Notes: generated by a model from the sequence alone, not told the origin. Counted from the first letter of the stretch, positions 16,567 through 25,699 are shown. The stretch: 38,843 bases of DNA from an uncultured Olsenella sp. (GCA_949287905.1 CASEHX010000019.1:1-38843); one strand, 5' to 3'. Program-made: numbers and translations.

Positions 16567-18804
16567 ATGGGTCCGTTGTTTTCGATTGTCCTGCCGATGT
16601 TCAACGTCCAGGAGTTCCTTCCTGATTGTATCGAAAGCATCCTCTCGCAGAGCTGCGGGGAATTCGAGGCGATATTTGTAGATGATGGCTCAACAGATGC
16701 CTCTCCTACAATCGTTGAGAAATACGCCGCACGTGACCCCAGAATCGTCCTGTTGCGCCAAGACAATTCTGGGGCCGGTGCAGCCCGCAATCATGGTCTC
16801 TCCGTTGCTTCTGGTGACTACCTCGTCTTCTTGGACCCGGATGACTATTTTGAGTCGGACCTGCTCTCCTCCATCCTCGAGAGCATCGAGCAGCACCATT
16901 CCGATGTAGTTCTCTTTAATGCGCGTCAGTATAAGAATGACTCGGGCGAGTATTTTGAGCCGATGCACTACTTTCGTCCCGCAATCGTGTCCAAGTACCC
17001 GGTGTTCTGCGCTCGGGACATTCCGGACGACCTCTTCTATGTGACAAGCCCCGCACCATGGACAAAGGCGTTCAATCGTGAGTTCGTTCTGAGGGAGGGC
17101 CTTCGTTTTCAAGAGATAGACAACACCACCGACCTGTTCTTCTCGTTTGCCGCGTTAGCCATTGCCAATACGATCTCTTGGGTAGACAAGAGGCTCGTAA
17201 ACTACCGGGTTGGCATTTCTAACAGCATTCAGGGCCGCAGATGGAAGCACCCCCTGTGCTTCATAGAGGCATATGTGGGCCTGTGTGAGGAGCTTAAACG
17301 GCGGGGGCTGTTCGAGCTTCTCGAGCGCTCCTTTGTCCGCGCTGCGCTTTCGACTACGCGATACTGTCTAGAGACCACAAAACGACGCGATACGTACAGG
17401 GAAATTGTCCGGGCCATTCAGGACGAGCCCTATCAGAGCTTGGGTCTGTTTGAGCATGAGAGCGGATTTTACCTTGCTCCCTCCGACCTTTCTTATGTCC
17501 AAGGGGCCATTCTTGGCGATCGATGGGTTAAGAACAGGGCCGAGCGTCTTGCCATTCCCGATACCTATCGAGTTGACGTTCGCGGGGATGACGACCGAAC
17601 CACTCCAAAGGTGTCTGTGATCATTCCGGTATTCAATGTTGAGGCATACATTGGTTCCTGTCTGGAGAGCATCACCAATCAGACATTGAGAAACATCGAG
17701 ATAATTTGCGTAATTGACGGTTCAACGGACGGATCGGAGCGCATAGTTCGAGAGTATGCGAGCTCCGATGGCCGCATCTCGATTCTGGTCCAGCAGAACA
17801 TGGGGCTCTCCATGGCGAGAAACCATGGCATGAAGGAATCTCATGGCGAATACGTCTATTTCATGGATGGTGATGACTGTCTGGACCCGGCGGCGCTGGA
17901 ACGCTTGACGAGTTTTGCCGACAAGGAGAACCTTGACTGCGTCCTCTTTGACGCTGACTGCATCATCAGTGACGAGACGATTAAGAGAGATGCCGACCTG
18001 TACCACAGAAAGAGTCGCTATCCGGCCCTTTCTCGAGGGATGGATCTCTTTAGGATGATGCGCGAGAACAACGAGTTCTATCTGTCCGCATGCCTCTATA
18101 TCGCTCGACGTGAGCATATTCAAAGATGCGGCCTCGCATTCCACAGAGGGGTTCTCCACGAGGACAATCCCTTTACGGTCCTGTTGGTTGCCCTTGCCTC
18201 GCGCGTCGGTTATATTTCCGAGCCGTATTTCAAGAGGCGCTTCCGCCAGATGTCCATCACCACAACGCCGGAGTCCTTTGATAACTCCTACGGGTACTGG
18301 ACTTCCTATAAGGATCTTACGGAGCGTCTTCCCGAGTTCCACACATATTCCGATGACGAGCGCCAGGCCCTGTATGACATGTCGATTCGGCTTCTGCGGA
18401 GTGCCGGAGAGATTCACTCGCGTCTTCCGCTTGCCGAGCAGAGAATCTATCTGGCGCTAGACCCTGAGGAGAGGTTTGCCTTTGAGGCGGACGTTGCGCT
18501 GCCCGCAGAGTGGAAGGCGGGCATGACCGAGCGCCAACAAAAGCTTCGTGGGTGCTATGACGAGATTAGCGGCCTGCGAAAGGACGTGAGGGCCTTGCGT
18601 GAGAAGGAGAGGGCCCTTACGAAGAAGGGCGACGGCCTGAAGGAGAAGAATGACGCCCTGAAGGCGGAGGTCGCACAGCTCAAGGGTAGAATCGATAGCC
18701 TGAAGCGCGAGAACGTCGAGCTGTCACGACGGCGCTGGGACTTCCCGGGCGGAGCTGCTCTCCTGAAGGCGGCTCGAAGCGTAAAGCGCCGTCTTGGAAA
18801 GTAA
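16567..18804 (+). CDS. Two-domain GT2 glycosyltransferase with C-terminal coiled coil
   Basis: A 745-residue protein with two GT-A family 2 domains. Domain 1 (~1-330): FSIVLPMFNVQEFL, VDDGSTDAS and FLDPDDYF. Domain 2 (~345-640): VSVIIPVFNVEAYIG, VIDGSTDGS and FMDGDDCLD. In domain 2 the first Asp/Asn of the usual (D/N)DGSTD is isoleucine, while the metal-binding DGDD is intact. The last ~100 residues are a charged coiled coil (ALREKERALTKKGDGLKEKN) ending in a basic tail. It probably adds two sugars in turn to a surface glycan, as two-headed GT2 enzymes do; the sugars are unknown. ATG 16567 is chosen because GGGAG (16555-16559) is 7 nt upstream and the first beta strand follows at once. Its codons are visibly less GC-rich than those of flanking core genes. 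Confidence 0.88.
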   Translation: MGPLFSIVLPMFNVQEFLPDCIESILSQSCGEFEAIFVDDGSTDASPTIVEKYAARDPRIVLLRQDNSGAGAARNHGLSVASGDYLVFLDPDDYFESDLLSSILESIEQHHSDVVLFNARQYKNDSGEYFEPMHYFRPAIVSKYPVFCARDIPDDLFYVTSPAPWTKAFNREFVLREGLRFQEIDNTTDLFFSFAALAIANTISWVDKRLVNYRVGISNSIQGRRWKHPLCFIEAYVGLCEELKRRGLFELLERSFVRAALSTTRYCLETTKRRDTYREIVRAIQDEPYQSLGLFEHESGFYLAPSDLSYVQGAILGDRWVKNRAERLAIPDTYRVDVRGDDDRTTPKVSVIIPVFNVEAYIGSCLESITNQTLRNIEIICVIDGSTDGSERIVREYASSDGRISILVQQNMGLSMARNHGMKESHGEYVYFMDGDDCLDPAALERLTSFADKENLDCVLFDADCIISDETIKRDADLYHRKSRYPALSRGMDLFRMMRENNEFYLSACLYIARREHIQRCGLAFHRGVLHEDNPFTVLLVALASRVGYISEPYFKRRFRQMSITTTPESFDNSYGYWTSYKDLTERLPEFHTYSDDERQALYDMSIRLLRSAGEIHSRLPLAEQRIYLALDPEERFAFEADVALPAEWKAGMTERQQKLRGCYDEISGLRKDVRALREKERALTKKGDGLKEKNDALKAEVAQLKGRIDSLKRENVELSRRRWDFPGGAALLKAARSVKRRLGK

Positions 18805-18881
18805 GCCGCCTACGTCGGACACGGGCGCTTAGCCGTAATGATGCAGGCGTGCTTCGCCGCCTGGGATATGGCGGAGCTCAT

Positions 18882-18928
18882 AAGGGAAAAGACTGCGGCC
18901 CGCCCTTAAACATCGGGGCGGGCCGCAG
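18882..18928 (-). terminator. Rho-independent terminator of the glycosyltransferase-ugd operon
   Basis: A perfect 13-bp stem, CTGCGGCCCGCCC (18893-18905) with its complement at 18916-18928, and a 10-nt loop. On the minus strand it is followed by TCTTTTCCC, so it ends transcripts coming from ugd, 24 bp after that gene's stop. Confidence 0.85.
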
Positions 18929-18952
18929 CCGTGCAGTGATGGAGTCGAAGTC

Positions 18953-20146
18953 CTAGCTCGTGTGCCAGAGGTCGCGCGTGTACACCTTGTCCATGCAGTC
19001 GGCGAGCGCGTCGTCGGCTCGGTTGGCAACGATCACGTCGCACTGGGCCTTGAAGGCGTCAAGATCCTTGGTGATGGGGCAGCCCTTGTACGCTTCCTTC
19101 TTTGACATGGGCTCGAAGATGACGACCTTGATTCCGTCCGCGAGCAGGTGGGAGATAACGCCAAAGATGGAGCTGGCGCGGAAGTTGTCGGAGCCCTCCT
19201 TCATGGTCAGGCGGTAGATGCCGACGCATGAGGGGTTTCTCGCCTCAATCTGACGAGCGATGTGCTCCTTGCGGGTGGCGTTGGACTCGACGATGGCGCG
19301 GATGAGGTTCTGGGGAACGTTCTTGAAGTTGGCAAGCAGCTGCTTGGTGTCCTTGGGGAGGCAGTAGCCGCCGTAGCCAAAGCTGGGGTTGTTGTAGCCC
19401 TCGCCGATGCGCGGGTCCAGGCAGACGCCCCGGATGATGTTCTCGCTGGAGAGGCCGCGCATCTCTGCGTAGGTGTCGAGCTCGTTGAAGTAGGAGACGC
19501 GAAGCGCGAGGTACGTGTTGGCAAAGAGCTTCACTGCCTCGGCCTCGGCGGAGCGCATCACCAGAGTGGGGATGGAGTCCTTGGGTTCGTCGGCACCTTC
19601 GGCCAGGAGCTCGGCAAAGGTGTGGGCGCTTGCCACCGTGACCTCGTCATCGAGGTTCGGGGCAGACACGATGATGCGCGAGGGGTGAAGGTTGTCATAG
19701 AGGGCGCGGCCTTCGCGCAGGAACTCGGGGGAGAAGAGGATCCTGAGGCTTGGATAGCGCTTTGCGATCTGCTCGGTGTAGCCAACGGGGATGGTCGACT
19801 TGATGACCACCGAGGCGTCGGACGAGATCTCCGCAAGGATGTCGAGGACTGCCTCGATCGAAGACGTGTCAAACGAGCCGTGCTCGTCGTCATAGTTGGT
19901 CGGGGTGGCAATGATGACGTAGTCGGCGCCACGGTATGCGGACTTGGCGTCGAGGGTGGCAACAAGGTCAAGCTCTCCAGAGGCAAGAACCCGCTCGATC
20001 TCTGCGTCCTTGATGGGGGAGAGGCCACGGTTCAGCATCTCGACCTTCTCGGGGATGACGTCAACGGCGTGGACGGAGTTATGACGGGCCAGCAGGCACG
20101 CAAGCGACAGTCCAACGTAACCAGTTCCTGCGACAGCGATGTTCAT
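18953..20146 (-). CDS. ugd: UDP-glucose 6-dehydrogenase
   Basis: Ugd oxidises UDP-glucose twice with NAD to UDP-glucuronate, a precursor for acidic surface polysaccharides. The 397-residue protein has the usual length for the short bacterial type. It shows the NAD loop GTGYVGL (7-13), IIATPTN, IKSTIPVGYT, FSPEFLREG and the active-site FGYGGYCLPKDTKQL with catalytic C262. The C-terminal UDP-binding domain includes GSDNFRASS. It is the last gene of the minus-strand operon GT2 - GT2 - ugd, 24 bp after the second glycosyltransferase. No galU is visible, so UDP-glucose must come from elsewhere. Confidence 0.95.
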   Translation of the reverse strand: MNIAVAGTGYVGLSLACLLARHNSVHAVDVIPEKVEMLNRGLSPIKDAEIERVLASGELDLVATLDAKSAYRGADYVIIATPTNYDDEHGSFDTSSIEAVLDILAEISSDASVVIKSTIPVGYTEQIAKRYPSLRILFSPEFLREGRALYDNLHPSRIIVSAPNLDDEVTVASAHTFAELLAEGADEPKDSIPTLVMRSAEAEAVKLFANTYLALRVSYFNELDTYAEMRGLSSENIIRGVCLDPRIGEGYNNPSFGYGGYCLPKDTKQLLANFKNVPQNLIRAIVESNATRKEHIARQIEARNPSCVGIYRLTMKEGSDNFRASSIFGVISHLLADGIKVVIFEPMSKKEAYKGCPITKDLDAFKAQCDVIVANRADDALADCMDKVYTRDLWHTS

Positions 20147-20170
20147 ATCAAATGCTCCTTATTGTGTTGA

Positions 20171-21244
20171 CTACTTCCTCTTGAGGATGCGATGCCAGAC
20201 AAACCGGGCTTGGTTCTCGTACTTGGACACCGTCTTGTAGAGGCGGGTCTGCTGAAGCTTCTTTGCCATCTTGACCTCCTCCTGAGCGCGAAGAACGCGC
20301 AGGACCAGGCTGTCCGCCGGCTCGTGCATGAGCTCTGCGAAGTCATAGTCCTCGTGGAGGAAGTAATACTCACGCTCGAGAGGGGCCGCCTCGAGACGCT
20401 CTCGAGCGGCGGAGAGCAGGCCCTTCGCAGACTCGTCGTCGAGGGTGTTGAGGTTCCAGCGCGTGAAGTTGACGACCCAGTTAACGTAGGTCCTCTCGAA
20501 CATCTCGTAGATGCCCTCGGAGCGCAGGCGCTCACCGATGGCGTCCTGGGCGATCAGGGCGTTGTTCCAAGACTTCTTCCTCGTGTTGGAGATCGAGGAC
20601 AGGTCGTCGATTCGGTGGGTGACGAGCTCCTTGCTCAGGCAGTAGGTCGTCTTTGCGAGCGCCATGGCCATGAAGACGAAGAACGCGTCGTTGGTGGAGC
20701 GAAGCGGCTGATAGGTGAGGCCGTGCTCAAGGATGAAGCTGCGCTTGAAGATCTTGTCCCAAGGCCATCCCACGACACTGCGGAAGAGGGTCTTAGCGAT
20801 GTCCTCCTGGGTCAGGGGGGTGTCCATCTTGTAGTCTCGCAGCGCATAGGCGATGGCATGGTGCTCGCCGGTCTTCATGCTGTAGTTGCGGGAGCGGCAG
20901 ACCACGACGTCAGCGTCGCAGGACTTGGCGGCGGCGTACATGCTCTTCATCATGTCTCGGTCGATGAAGTCATCGGAATCAAGGAAGTAGAGGTACTCGC
21001 CCGTGGCATGGGCCATGCCGTTGTTGCGCGCAACACCGGCGAACTGGTTCTGCTGCTGAATGGCCTTGACCCTGGGATCGCGCTCGGCATAGTCCTTCGC
21101 GATGGAAAAGGTGCCGTCCGTGGACCCGTCATCGACGATGATCAGCTCGATGTCCTGAAGTGTCTGGGAAAGCACGCTCTCGATGCACTCGCCGATGTAC
21201 TTCTCGGTGTTGTACGAGGGGACGATGACGGAGACTGCGGGCAT
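20171..21244 (-). CDS. GT2 family glycosyltransferase
   Basis: A 357-residue cytoplasmic glycosyltransferase with a single GT-A domain: VSVIVPSYNTEKYIGECIES, VDDGSTDGT and the metal motif FLDSDDFID. The C-terminal ~130 residues are helical and basic (KLQQTRLYKTVSKYENQARF), perhaps contacting the membrane. ATG 21244 is chosen because AAAGG (21256-21252) is 7 nt upstream; GTG 21259 would add five residues. It starts 14 bp after the stop of the upstream glycosyltransferase and belongs to the same operon. The donor and acceptor sugars cannot be read from the sequence. Ugd downstream suggests that glucuronate may be one of the sugars used in this operon. Confidence 0.9.
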   Translation of the reverse strand: MPAVSVIVPSYNTEKYIGECIESVLSQTLQDIELIIVDDGSTDGTFSIAKDYAERDPRVKAIQQQNQFAGVARNNGMAHATGEYLYFLDSDDFIDRDMMKSMYAAAKSCDADVVVCRSRNYSMKTGEHHAIAYALRDYKMDTPLTQEDIAKTLFRSVVGWPWDKIFKRSFILEHGLTYQPLRSTNDAFFVFMAMALAKTTYCLSKELVTHRIDDLSSISNTRKKSWNNALIAQDAIGERLRSEGIYEMFERTYVNWVVNFTRWNLNTLDDESAKGLLSAARERLEAAPLEREYYFLHEDYDFAELMHEPADSLVLRVLRAQEEVKMAKKLQQTRLYKTVSKYENQARFVWHRILKRK

Positions 21245-21258
21245 GAAACTACCTTTCA

Positions 21259-22422
21259 CTAACGAGAGAGACGTCGCGCGATGGCGCGTGCGATGTGGCG
21301 TGCGGAGGTCTTGAGGGCGTGAAGTAGCCCCCCGTTATGCAGGTGGTAGAGGAAGAGGGCAACGCGACCCTTCTTCTGCGCCGAGTCGATGTCCTTCCCC
21401 TTGGCACGCTTGTTGCGATAGTCGTCAAGCCACGCCGCAGGGTCGTCCATGATCTCCTGGAGACGCTTGCGGTCGTTGTCGCTGAACATGCCATAGTCGA
21501 TCTCGCCGGCGGCGTCGGCATCGCGGAACTCCTGGGCAAACCGCTCGAGGTAGGGGAGCTGCAGCTCGTTGGCAAGCTTGGTGAAGGCAAAGCTGCAGTT
21601 GTGGAACTTGCGATACTGGTAAATCGTAATGAGCTTGGCCTCTTTCTCGGGGAAGCGCGCCAGATACTCGCGAATCCACTTCCACTCGTCGAGCATCGCG
21701 AACATGAGGTCCGTGCGGTTTGTCGAGCTGTTGGGGTTGTCGTCACGGTGGCAATAGAACGGCTCGGGAACGTACATTACGCGCGTCGCCCACAGATAGG
21801 TCTGGAACCAGAAGCTGTTGTCCTGGAACCTTGCGCCGGGGCTCTCGTGGAAGCGAATCTCATGCTCGTTCAGGAAGGTGCGGCGATAGATGCCGGTCCA
21901 GTTCTGCATGCGCACGTTGAAGAGCTCGATGTTGTTCTGGGGGTTCAGAACCTTGTTGTACAGCGTGGGGTCCGTGTGGCAGATCGGCACGACCCAGCGC
22001 TTGGTCCCGTTCTCCTCGTCACTGGTAAAGCGGTAGAAGTCGGCACGAACGAAGTCGAGGTTGTTGTTGCGCGCAACGGGCAGGAGCTTCTCGAACATGG
22101 TGGGCTCGAGCGCGTCATCGGGCTCGAGGATTCCAACGAACTCACCCCTCGCGCGATTGATGCCCCGGTTCATCGCGCGCCCGTAACCGCCGTTTGGGCC
22201 GTCTTCGATAACGATGCGGGGGTCGTTTGCGGCGTATTCCTGCATGATGGCGAGGGAGGTGTCTGTTGAACCATCGTTAACGCAGATGATCTCAATGTTG
22301 TGATGAGTCTGAGCGACGAGGCTGTCTAGTGCCTCGCGAAGATAGGGCTCTGCGTTGTAGATTGGAAGAACGACGGAGACGTCGGGTTTCGTAGAATTCG
22401 TTAGCTCCTCGGCTCCTGACAT
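21259..22422 (-). CDS. GT2 family glycosyltransferase, first gene of the operon
   Basis: A 387-residue protein with VSVVLPIYNAEPYLREALDS, VNDGSTDTS and GILEPDDALEP, the last being a DxD-like variant with Glu-Pro-Asp-Asp. EDGPNGGYGRAMNRGINRARGE is the usual acceptor-side region. The C-terminal third is helical and ends in a basic amphipathic stretch (ARHIARAIARRLSR) that may sit on the membrane. GGAAAGGAAG lies just upstream of the ATG. A strong promoter at 22458-22486 drives it. It is the head of the operon GT2 - GT2 - ugd, divergent from the exporter genes wzm/wzt. Confidence 0.9.
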   Translation of the reverse strand: MSGAEELTNSTKPDVSVVLPIYNAEPYLREALDSLVAQTHHNIEIICVNDGSTDTSLAIMQEYAANDPRIVIEDGPNGGYGRAMNRGINRARGEFVGILEPDDALEPTMFEKLLPVARNNNLDFVRADFYRFTSDEENGTKRWVVPICHTDPTLYNKVLNPQNNIELFNVRMQNWTGIYRRTFLNEHEIRFHESPGARFQDNSFWFQTYLWATRVMYVPEPFYCHRDDNPNSSTNRTDLMFAMLDEWKWIREYLARFPEKEAKLITIYQYRKFHNCSFAFTKLANELQLPYLERFAQEFRDADAAGEIDYGMFSDNDRKRLQEIMDDPAAWLDDYRNKRAKGKDIDSAQKKGRVALFLYHLHNGGLLHALKTSARHIARAIARRLSR

Positions 22423-22457
22423 GGACTTCCTTTCCTTGTCTATTCTCGAACTTACTC

Positions 22458-22486
22458 ATTATAGTTCCGACATGGATGTTCGTGAA
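22458..22486 (-). promoter_or_regulatory. Promoter of the GT2-GT2-ugd operon
   Basis: On the minus strand a perfect -10 TATAAT (22463-22458) follows -35 TTCACG (22486-22481, 4 of 6 matches) with a 17-bp spacer. Transcription would start near 22451, about 28 nt before the ATG. The divergent exporter may use TATACT (22599-22604) as its -10, though its -35 is poor. Confidence 0.75.
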
Positions 22487-22642
22487 TTCAAACGAATTTT
22501 GCAGCGTATCGCCATAAGTTACCGCATGCTGAACGGGGCTGGTTTTTGGCGTTTGATGGTCATTCGGCGTGAGATAATCAGGGACGCGTGAGTTTGCCTA
22601 TACTGCATCATGCTTTATCCAACTCGCAGAAGGTGTGGTGAC

Positions 22643-23461
22643 ATGCGGGAGACCAAGCATACTGCCGGACAAGTCTACGCCGACTCCAAGCTGGCTAAGG
22701 ACCTCTACGTCCTGAGGCAACTTGTCGTTAAGGACTTCAAGCTCAAGTACCGTCGAAGCGTGCTCGGAATTGCATGGAGCGTGCTGAACCCCCTGTTCAT
22801 GATGGTGGTTCAGAGCCTCGTGTTCACGTACATATTCCGCCACTCGATCGAGAACTACCCCCTCTATCTGATCATCGGTAACGTCACCTTCTCCTTTATG
22901 AGCGAGGCCACCAAGTCGTCGCTTCGCTCCATCACGGGCTCGGCGTCGCTGCTGAAGAAGATTCGCATCGACCGCATAGTCTTCCCAATTCAAAAGGTGC
23001 TCTTTTCCCTGGTCAACTATGCATTCTCTCTTGTTGCCGTCGCCCTCGTTATGATCGTGTTCCGCGTGGTGCCCTCTTGGCAGATCATCCTCTTCCCGAT
23101 CATCCTGCTCATGCTGACCGTGTTCTGCATCGGTCTTGCCATGGCCCTGTCCGCCGCCGTCGTTTTCTTCAGAGACGTCATTCACCTGTGGGGCGTTGTC
23201 ATTACGGCATGGATGTACTTCACGCCTATTTTCTGGGATTTTGACACCTTGGTCGGCGGCAACGCGCCCGCGGCGATCATCGCCATCGTCAACGCGAACC
23301 CCATGAACTGCTTTGTTACGTGCATGAGAGACATCATGCTGTGGCATCAGGTCCCAAGCATGGAGACCATGGCCCTCTGTCTCGTCTGGTCCGTTGTTAT
23401 GCTCTTGTTCGGGCTGTGGGTGTTCCGCAAGAACGAGCATAAGTTCATTCTCTATATATAG
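22643..23461 (+). CDS. wzm: ABC-2 type polysaccharide export permease
   Basis: The membrane half of a Wzm/Wzt (TagGH-like) exporter that moves lipid-linked glycan or teichoic acid across the membrane. The 272-residue protein has the ABC-2 start (DLYVLRQLVVKDFKLKYRRS, then VLGIAWSVLNPL) and about six helices. YFTPIFWD and NPMNCFV are the usual late motifs. ATG 22643 is chosen with AAGG (22630-22633) 9 nt upstream; ATG 22610 is possible but would lie at the predicted transcription start. The stop is 11 bp before wzt. Confidence 0.9.
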   Translation: MRETKHTAGQVYADSKLAKDLYVLRQLVVKDFKLKYRRSVLGIAWSVLNPLFMMVVQSLVFTYIFRHSIENYPLYLIIGNVTFSFMSEATKSSLRSITGSASLLKKIRIDRIVFPIQKVLFSLVNYAFSLVAVALVMIVFRVVPSWQIILFPIILLMLTVFCIGLAMALSAAVVFFRDVIHLWGVVITAWMYFTPIFWDFDTLVGGNAPAAIIAIVNANPMNCFVTCMRDIMLWHQVPSMETMALCLVWSVVMLLFGLWVFRKNEHKFILYI

Positions 23462-23472
23462 GGTTGGGCAAT

Positions 23473-24240
23473 ATGGCAGATAACAAGACGCAAGAAACTG
23501 AATACGCCATTGAGGTCAACGATGTCTCGATGGTCTTCAACATGGCATCGGAGAACCTGAGCAACCTGAAGGAGTACTTCATCAAGCTCATGAAGCACGA
23601 GCTCTTCTTCAAGGAGTTCCGTGCGCTCAAGCACATCAACTTCAAGCTTCCCAAGGGCTCCGTCGTTGGCTTGGTCGGAACGAACGGCTCCGGCAAGTCA
23701 ACCCTTCTCAAGATTATCGCCGGCGTCTTGGAGCCGACGGAGGGAACCTGCACGGTTCGCGGCAACGTTGCCCCTCTGATCGAGCTGGGCGCCGGCTTTG
23801 ACCGCGAGCTCACTGCCAGGGAGAACATCTACCTCAATGGCGCGCTCCTGGGCTACACCCATGAGTTCATCAACTCTAAATTCAATGAGATAGTCAAGTT
23901 CGCGGAGCTCGAGGACTTCTTGGATATGCCGCTCAAGAACTATTCGAGTGGTATGGTCGCGCGCATTGCGTTTGCGATTGCCACCTGCACTGAGCCGGAC
24001 ATCCTGATCGTTGACGAGGCCCTCTCCGTTGGCGACGTCTTCTTCCGCCAAAAGTGCGAGGAGCGCATTCAGCACTTCATCGACGACGGAAACGTAACTG
24101 TTCTCTTTGTGAGCCACAGCATGGAGCAGGTCGCGCTTCTCTGCCATGACGCCATTTGGATCGAGAAGGGCGAGCAGCGCATGATGGGCCCCGTTGACGA
24201 GGTTCTCGAGGCTTATCAGAGCCAGTTTAAGAAGAAGTAG
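23473..24240 (+). CDS. wzt: ABC polysaccharide export ATP-binding protein
   Basis: The ATPase partner of the permease upstream. It has 255 residues: Walker A GTNGSGKST (69-77), Q-loop region, signature YSSGMVARIAF, Walker B ILIVDEALSVGD and the switch histidine in FVSHSMEQ. APLIELGAGFDRELTARENI is typical of Wzt/TagH proteins. It lacks the ~170-residue C-terminal glycan-binding domain of O-antigen Wzt proteins, so chain-end recognition must differ, as in simpler teichoic acid or capsule exporters. ATG 23473 is preferred over the TTG at 23464. The frame ends near the convergent membrane-protein gene, with 77 bp between them. Confidence 0.92.
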   Translation: MADNKTQETEYAIEVNDVSMVFNMASENLSNLKEYFIKLMKHELFFKEFRALKHINFKLPKGSVVGLVGTNGSGKSTLLKIIAGVLEPTEGTCTVRGNVAPLIELGAGFDRELTARENIYLNGALLGYTHEFINSKFNEIVKFAELEDFLDMPLKNYSSGMVARIAFAIATCTEPDILIVDEALSVGDVFFRQKCEERIQHFIDDGNVTVLFVSHSMEQVALLCHDAIWIEKGEQRMMGPVDEVLEAYQSQFKKK

Positions 24241-24317
24241 GCATTAGCTCTTCGGGGTGAGGCGGCGAGACCCTGTCGTTTGACCCCTATCAACGAGACT
24301 TCTCATGCCTGTCCTTA

Positions 24318-25157
24318 TCAGGGCGTCTCGTCGATGACCCTGATGCAGTGCGCCGTTGTCACAACATACCCGTCGGTAATGTAGGTGACCTGATATGGCT
24401 CGTCCAGATTCACCTGGAACGTACCCTCGGAATCGGTGGGCTCGGCAATTCTGGTGACTGCCCGGTTTCCGTCAAAGAGCGCTAGTACGGCGTAGTCCTC
24501 TCCGCTCTCCTCACTCTCTATCACGAGCGTGTGTGAGCCGCTGAAATCGAGTTGGTTAGTGTAGCCGGCAACTAGGAAGAAGAGCAGCATTGCCAGCGCT
24601 GCCGCTCCAAGCATGGCGCTCATGTGCGATGGGGCTCCGCCGAGCCTTCGGCTGCCCCGGCTGAGCACGCCGGATGCCCACGTAATGGGTGAAACGTGCA
24701 GCAGATGGCGTAGCGTCAGACAGAGGACCCCCATCGACGCGAGTGCTGCCACAACAAGGCTCACCCATATGCTTGTCTGCACCGAGCCCACGAGCAGTGT
24801 CATGCCAACGGGCAGAATCGAAAGAACCAGACCAACAACGATTGCCCCTGGACCGGACAGCTGCGCTCCAAGGGCCCTCCTCGCTCGCCCCTCGTCACCA
24901 AGGTCTCGCATGAGTATCGAGGCAAAGACAAAGTACGTCAGGCAGGTGGCGGTGGGGGTGAGGACCGTGAGGAAGTCGTTGATCGAGACGGTGATGAGGC
25001 TAGGGTCAAACCTGAATCTGATTGCTTCGCCCAACCGAAACACGTAGACGAGCAGATATGAAAGCGCCGCTCCCGCGGCTCCCAGTGTCCCAAGAGCCTG
25101 AGAGATGCCGCGCTTCTCGGACTCGTCATTTTGTTGGCTTGAGCTGTTTTTGAGCAC
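24318..25157 (-). CDS. Membrane protein of unknown function with C-terminal beta domain
   Basis: I do not recognise this family. The 279-residue protein has a hydrophilic start ([16 protein letters not shown]), then about five membrane helices between residues ~20 and 215 ([93 protein letters not shown]). A final ~70-residue domain of alternating strands ([19 protein letters not shown]) is probably outside the cell. GTG 25157 is chosen: AGGAGG (25168-25163) is 5 nt upstream. The frame stays open far upstream across the cold-shock gene on the other strand; that part is not coding. It lies convergent to wzt and divergent from the cold-shock gene. Confidence 0.7.
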   Translation of the reverse strand: MLKNSSSQQNDESEKRGISQALGTLGAAGAALSYLLVYVFRLGEAIRFRFDPSLITVSINDFLTVLTPTATCLTYFVFASILMRDLGDEGRARRALGAQLSGPGAIVVGLVLSILPVGMTLLVGSVQTSIWVSLVVAALASMGVLCLTLRHLLHVSPITWASGVLSRGSRRLGGAPSHMSAMLGAAALAMLLFFLVAGYTNQLDFSGSHTLVIESEESGEDYAVLALFDGNRAVTRIAEPTDSEGTFQVNLDEPYQVTYITDGYVVTTAHCIRVIDETP

Positions 25158-25342
25158 GTTAGCCTCCTCAGGACAGATCGGCCAACGCAATTGTTCCCAT
25201 TCGTGGCGGTCTGCGGACGAGGCAAAGAAATCGAACACAACCGCCATTCGACGCCGCGCTTCTCGGCTCTTCGCCCACCGGCGGTGATTTGCCCCCAAGT
25301 GGATTGTCGTGAATCTTGGGGACGTTTCGGGGTAACATATCC

Positions 25343-25398
25343 CCCGTGGCAAATCGCCACGGGTATCGCGCGCAAGCGCAGCTTTTGCCCCGCGGGGC
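25343..25398 (+). promoter_or_regulatory. Hairpins in the cold-shock gene leader
   Basis: Two strong hairpins precede the cold-shock gene: CCCGTGGC (25343-25350) with GCCACGGG (25356-25363), and GCCCCGCGGGGC (25387-25398). Cold-shock mRNAs commonly carry structured leaders that change fold with temperature; that role here is inference. The second hairpin ends 8 bp before the ribosome binding site GAAAGG (25407-25412). TAACAT (25333-25338) may be the -10. Confidence 0.45.
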
Positions 25399-25418
25399 GT
25401 ATGAAAGAAAGGCACGAC

Positions 25419-25622
25419 ATGGCTCAGGGTACTGTTAAGTGGTTCAATCCGGACAAGGGCTACGGCTTCATCTCCCGTGAGGATGGGGACGACCTGTTCG
25501 TTCACTACTCCGAGATTCAGATGGACGGCTTCAAGACGCTGGACGAGGGCCAGGCCGTCGAGTTTGACGTCACCACCGGCCAGAACGGCAAGCTTCAGGC
25601 TTCCAACGTCCGCAAGCTCTAA
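25419..25622 (+). CDS. Cold-shock protein (CspA family)
   Basis: A 67-residue single cold-shock domain, the full usual length. It binds single-stranded RNA and DNA and melts RNA structure, which helps translation in the cold or during fast growth. The RNA-binding motifs KGYGFI (RNP1) and LFVHY (RNP2) are intact, and [15 protein letters not shown] is the family hallmark. GAAAGG is 6 nt from the ATG. A Rho-independent terminator follows, so it is a single-gene transcript. Confidence 0.97.
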   Translation: MAQGTVKWFNPDKGYGFISREDGDDLFVHYSEIQMDGFKTLDEGQAVEFDVTTGQNGKLQASNVRKL

Positions 25623-25645
25623 GCTTTAGCGAACAAGGCGACTTG

Positions 25646-25679
25646 GAGGGGCTCGGGCTTCGGCTCGGGCCCCTCTTTT
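25646..25679 (+). terminator. Rho-independent terminator after the cold-shock gene
   Basis: GAGGGGC (25646-25652) pairs with GCCCCTC (25669-25675), with an inner GC-TTCG-GC turn, and TTTT follows (25676-25679). It lies 23 bp after the stop. Confidence 0.85.
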
Positions 25680-25699
25680 GTGTGCCGCGTGCGGGAGTT

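Noticed and set aside
24241..24317. Terminator between wzt and the membrane protein
   Set aside because: GGGGT and ACCCC are too far apart and no T-run is present.
24318..25505. Longer start of the membrane protein across the cold-shock gene
   Set aside because: It would cover the cold-shock gene and its leader; GTG 25157 has a perfect AGGAGG.
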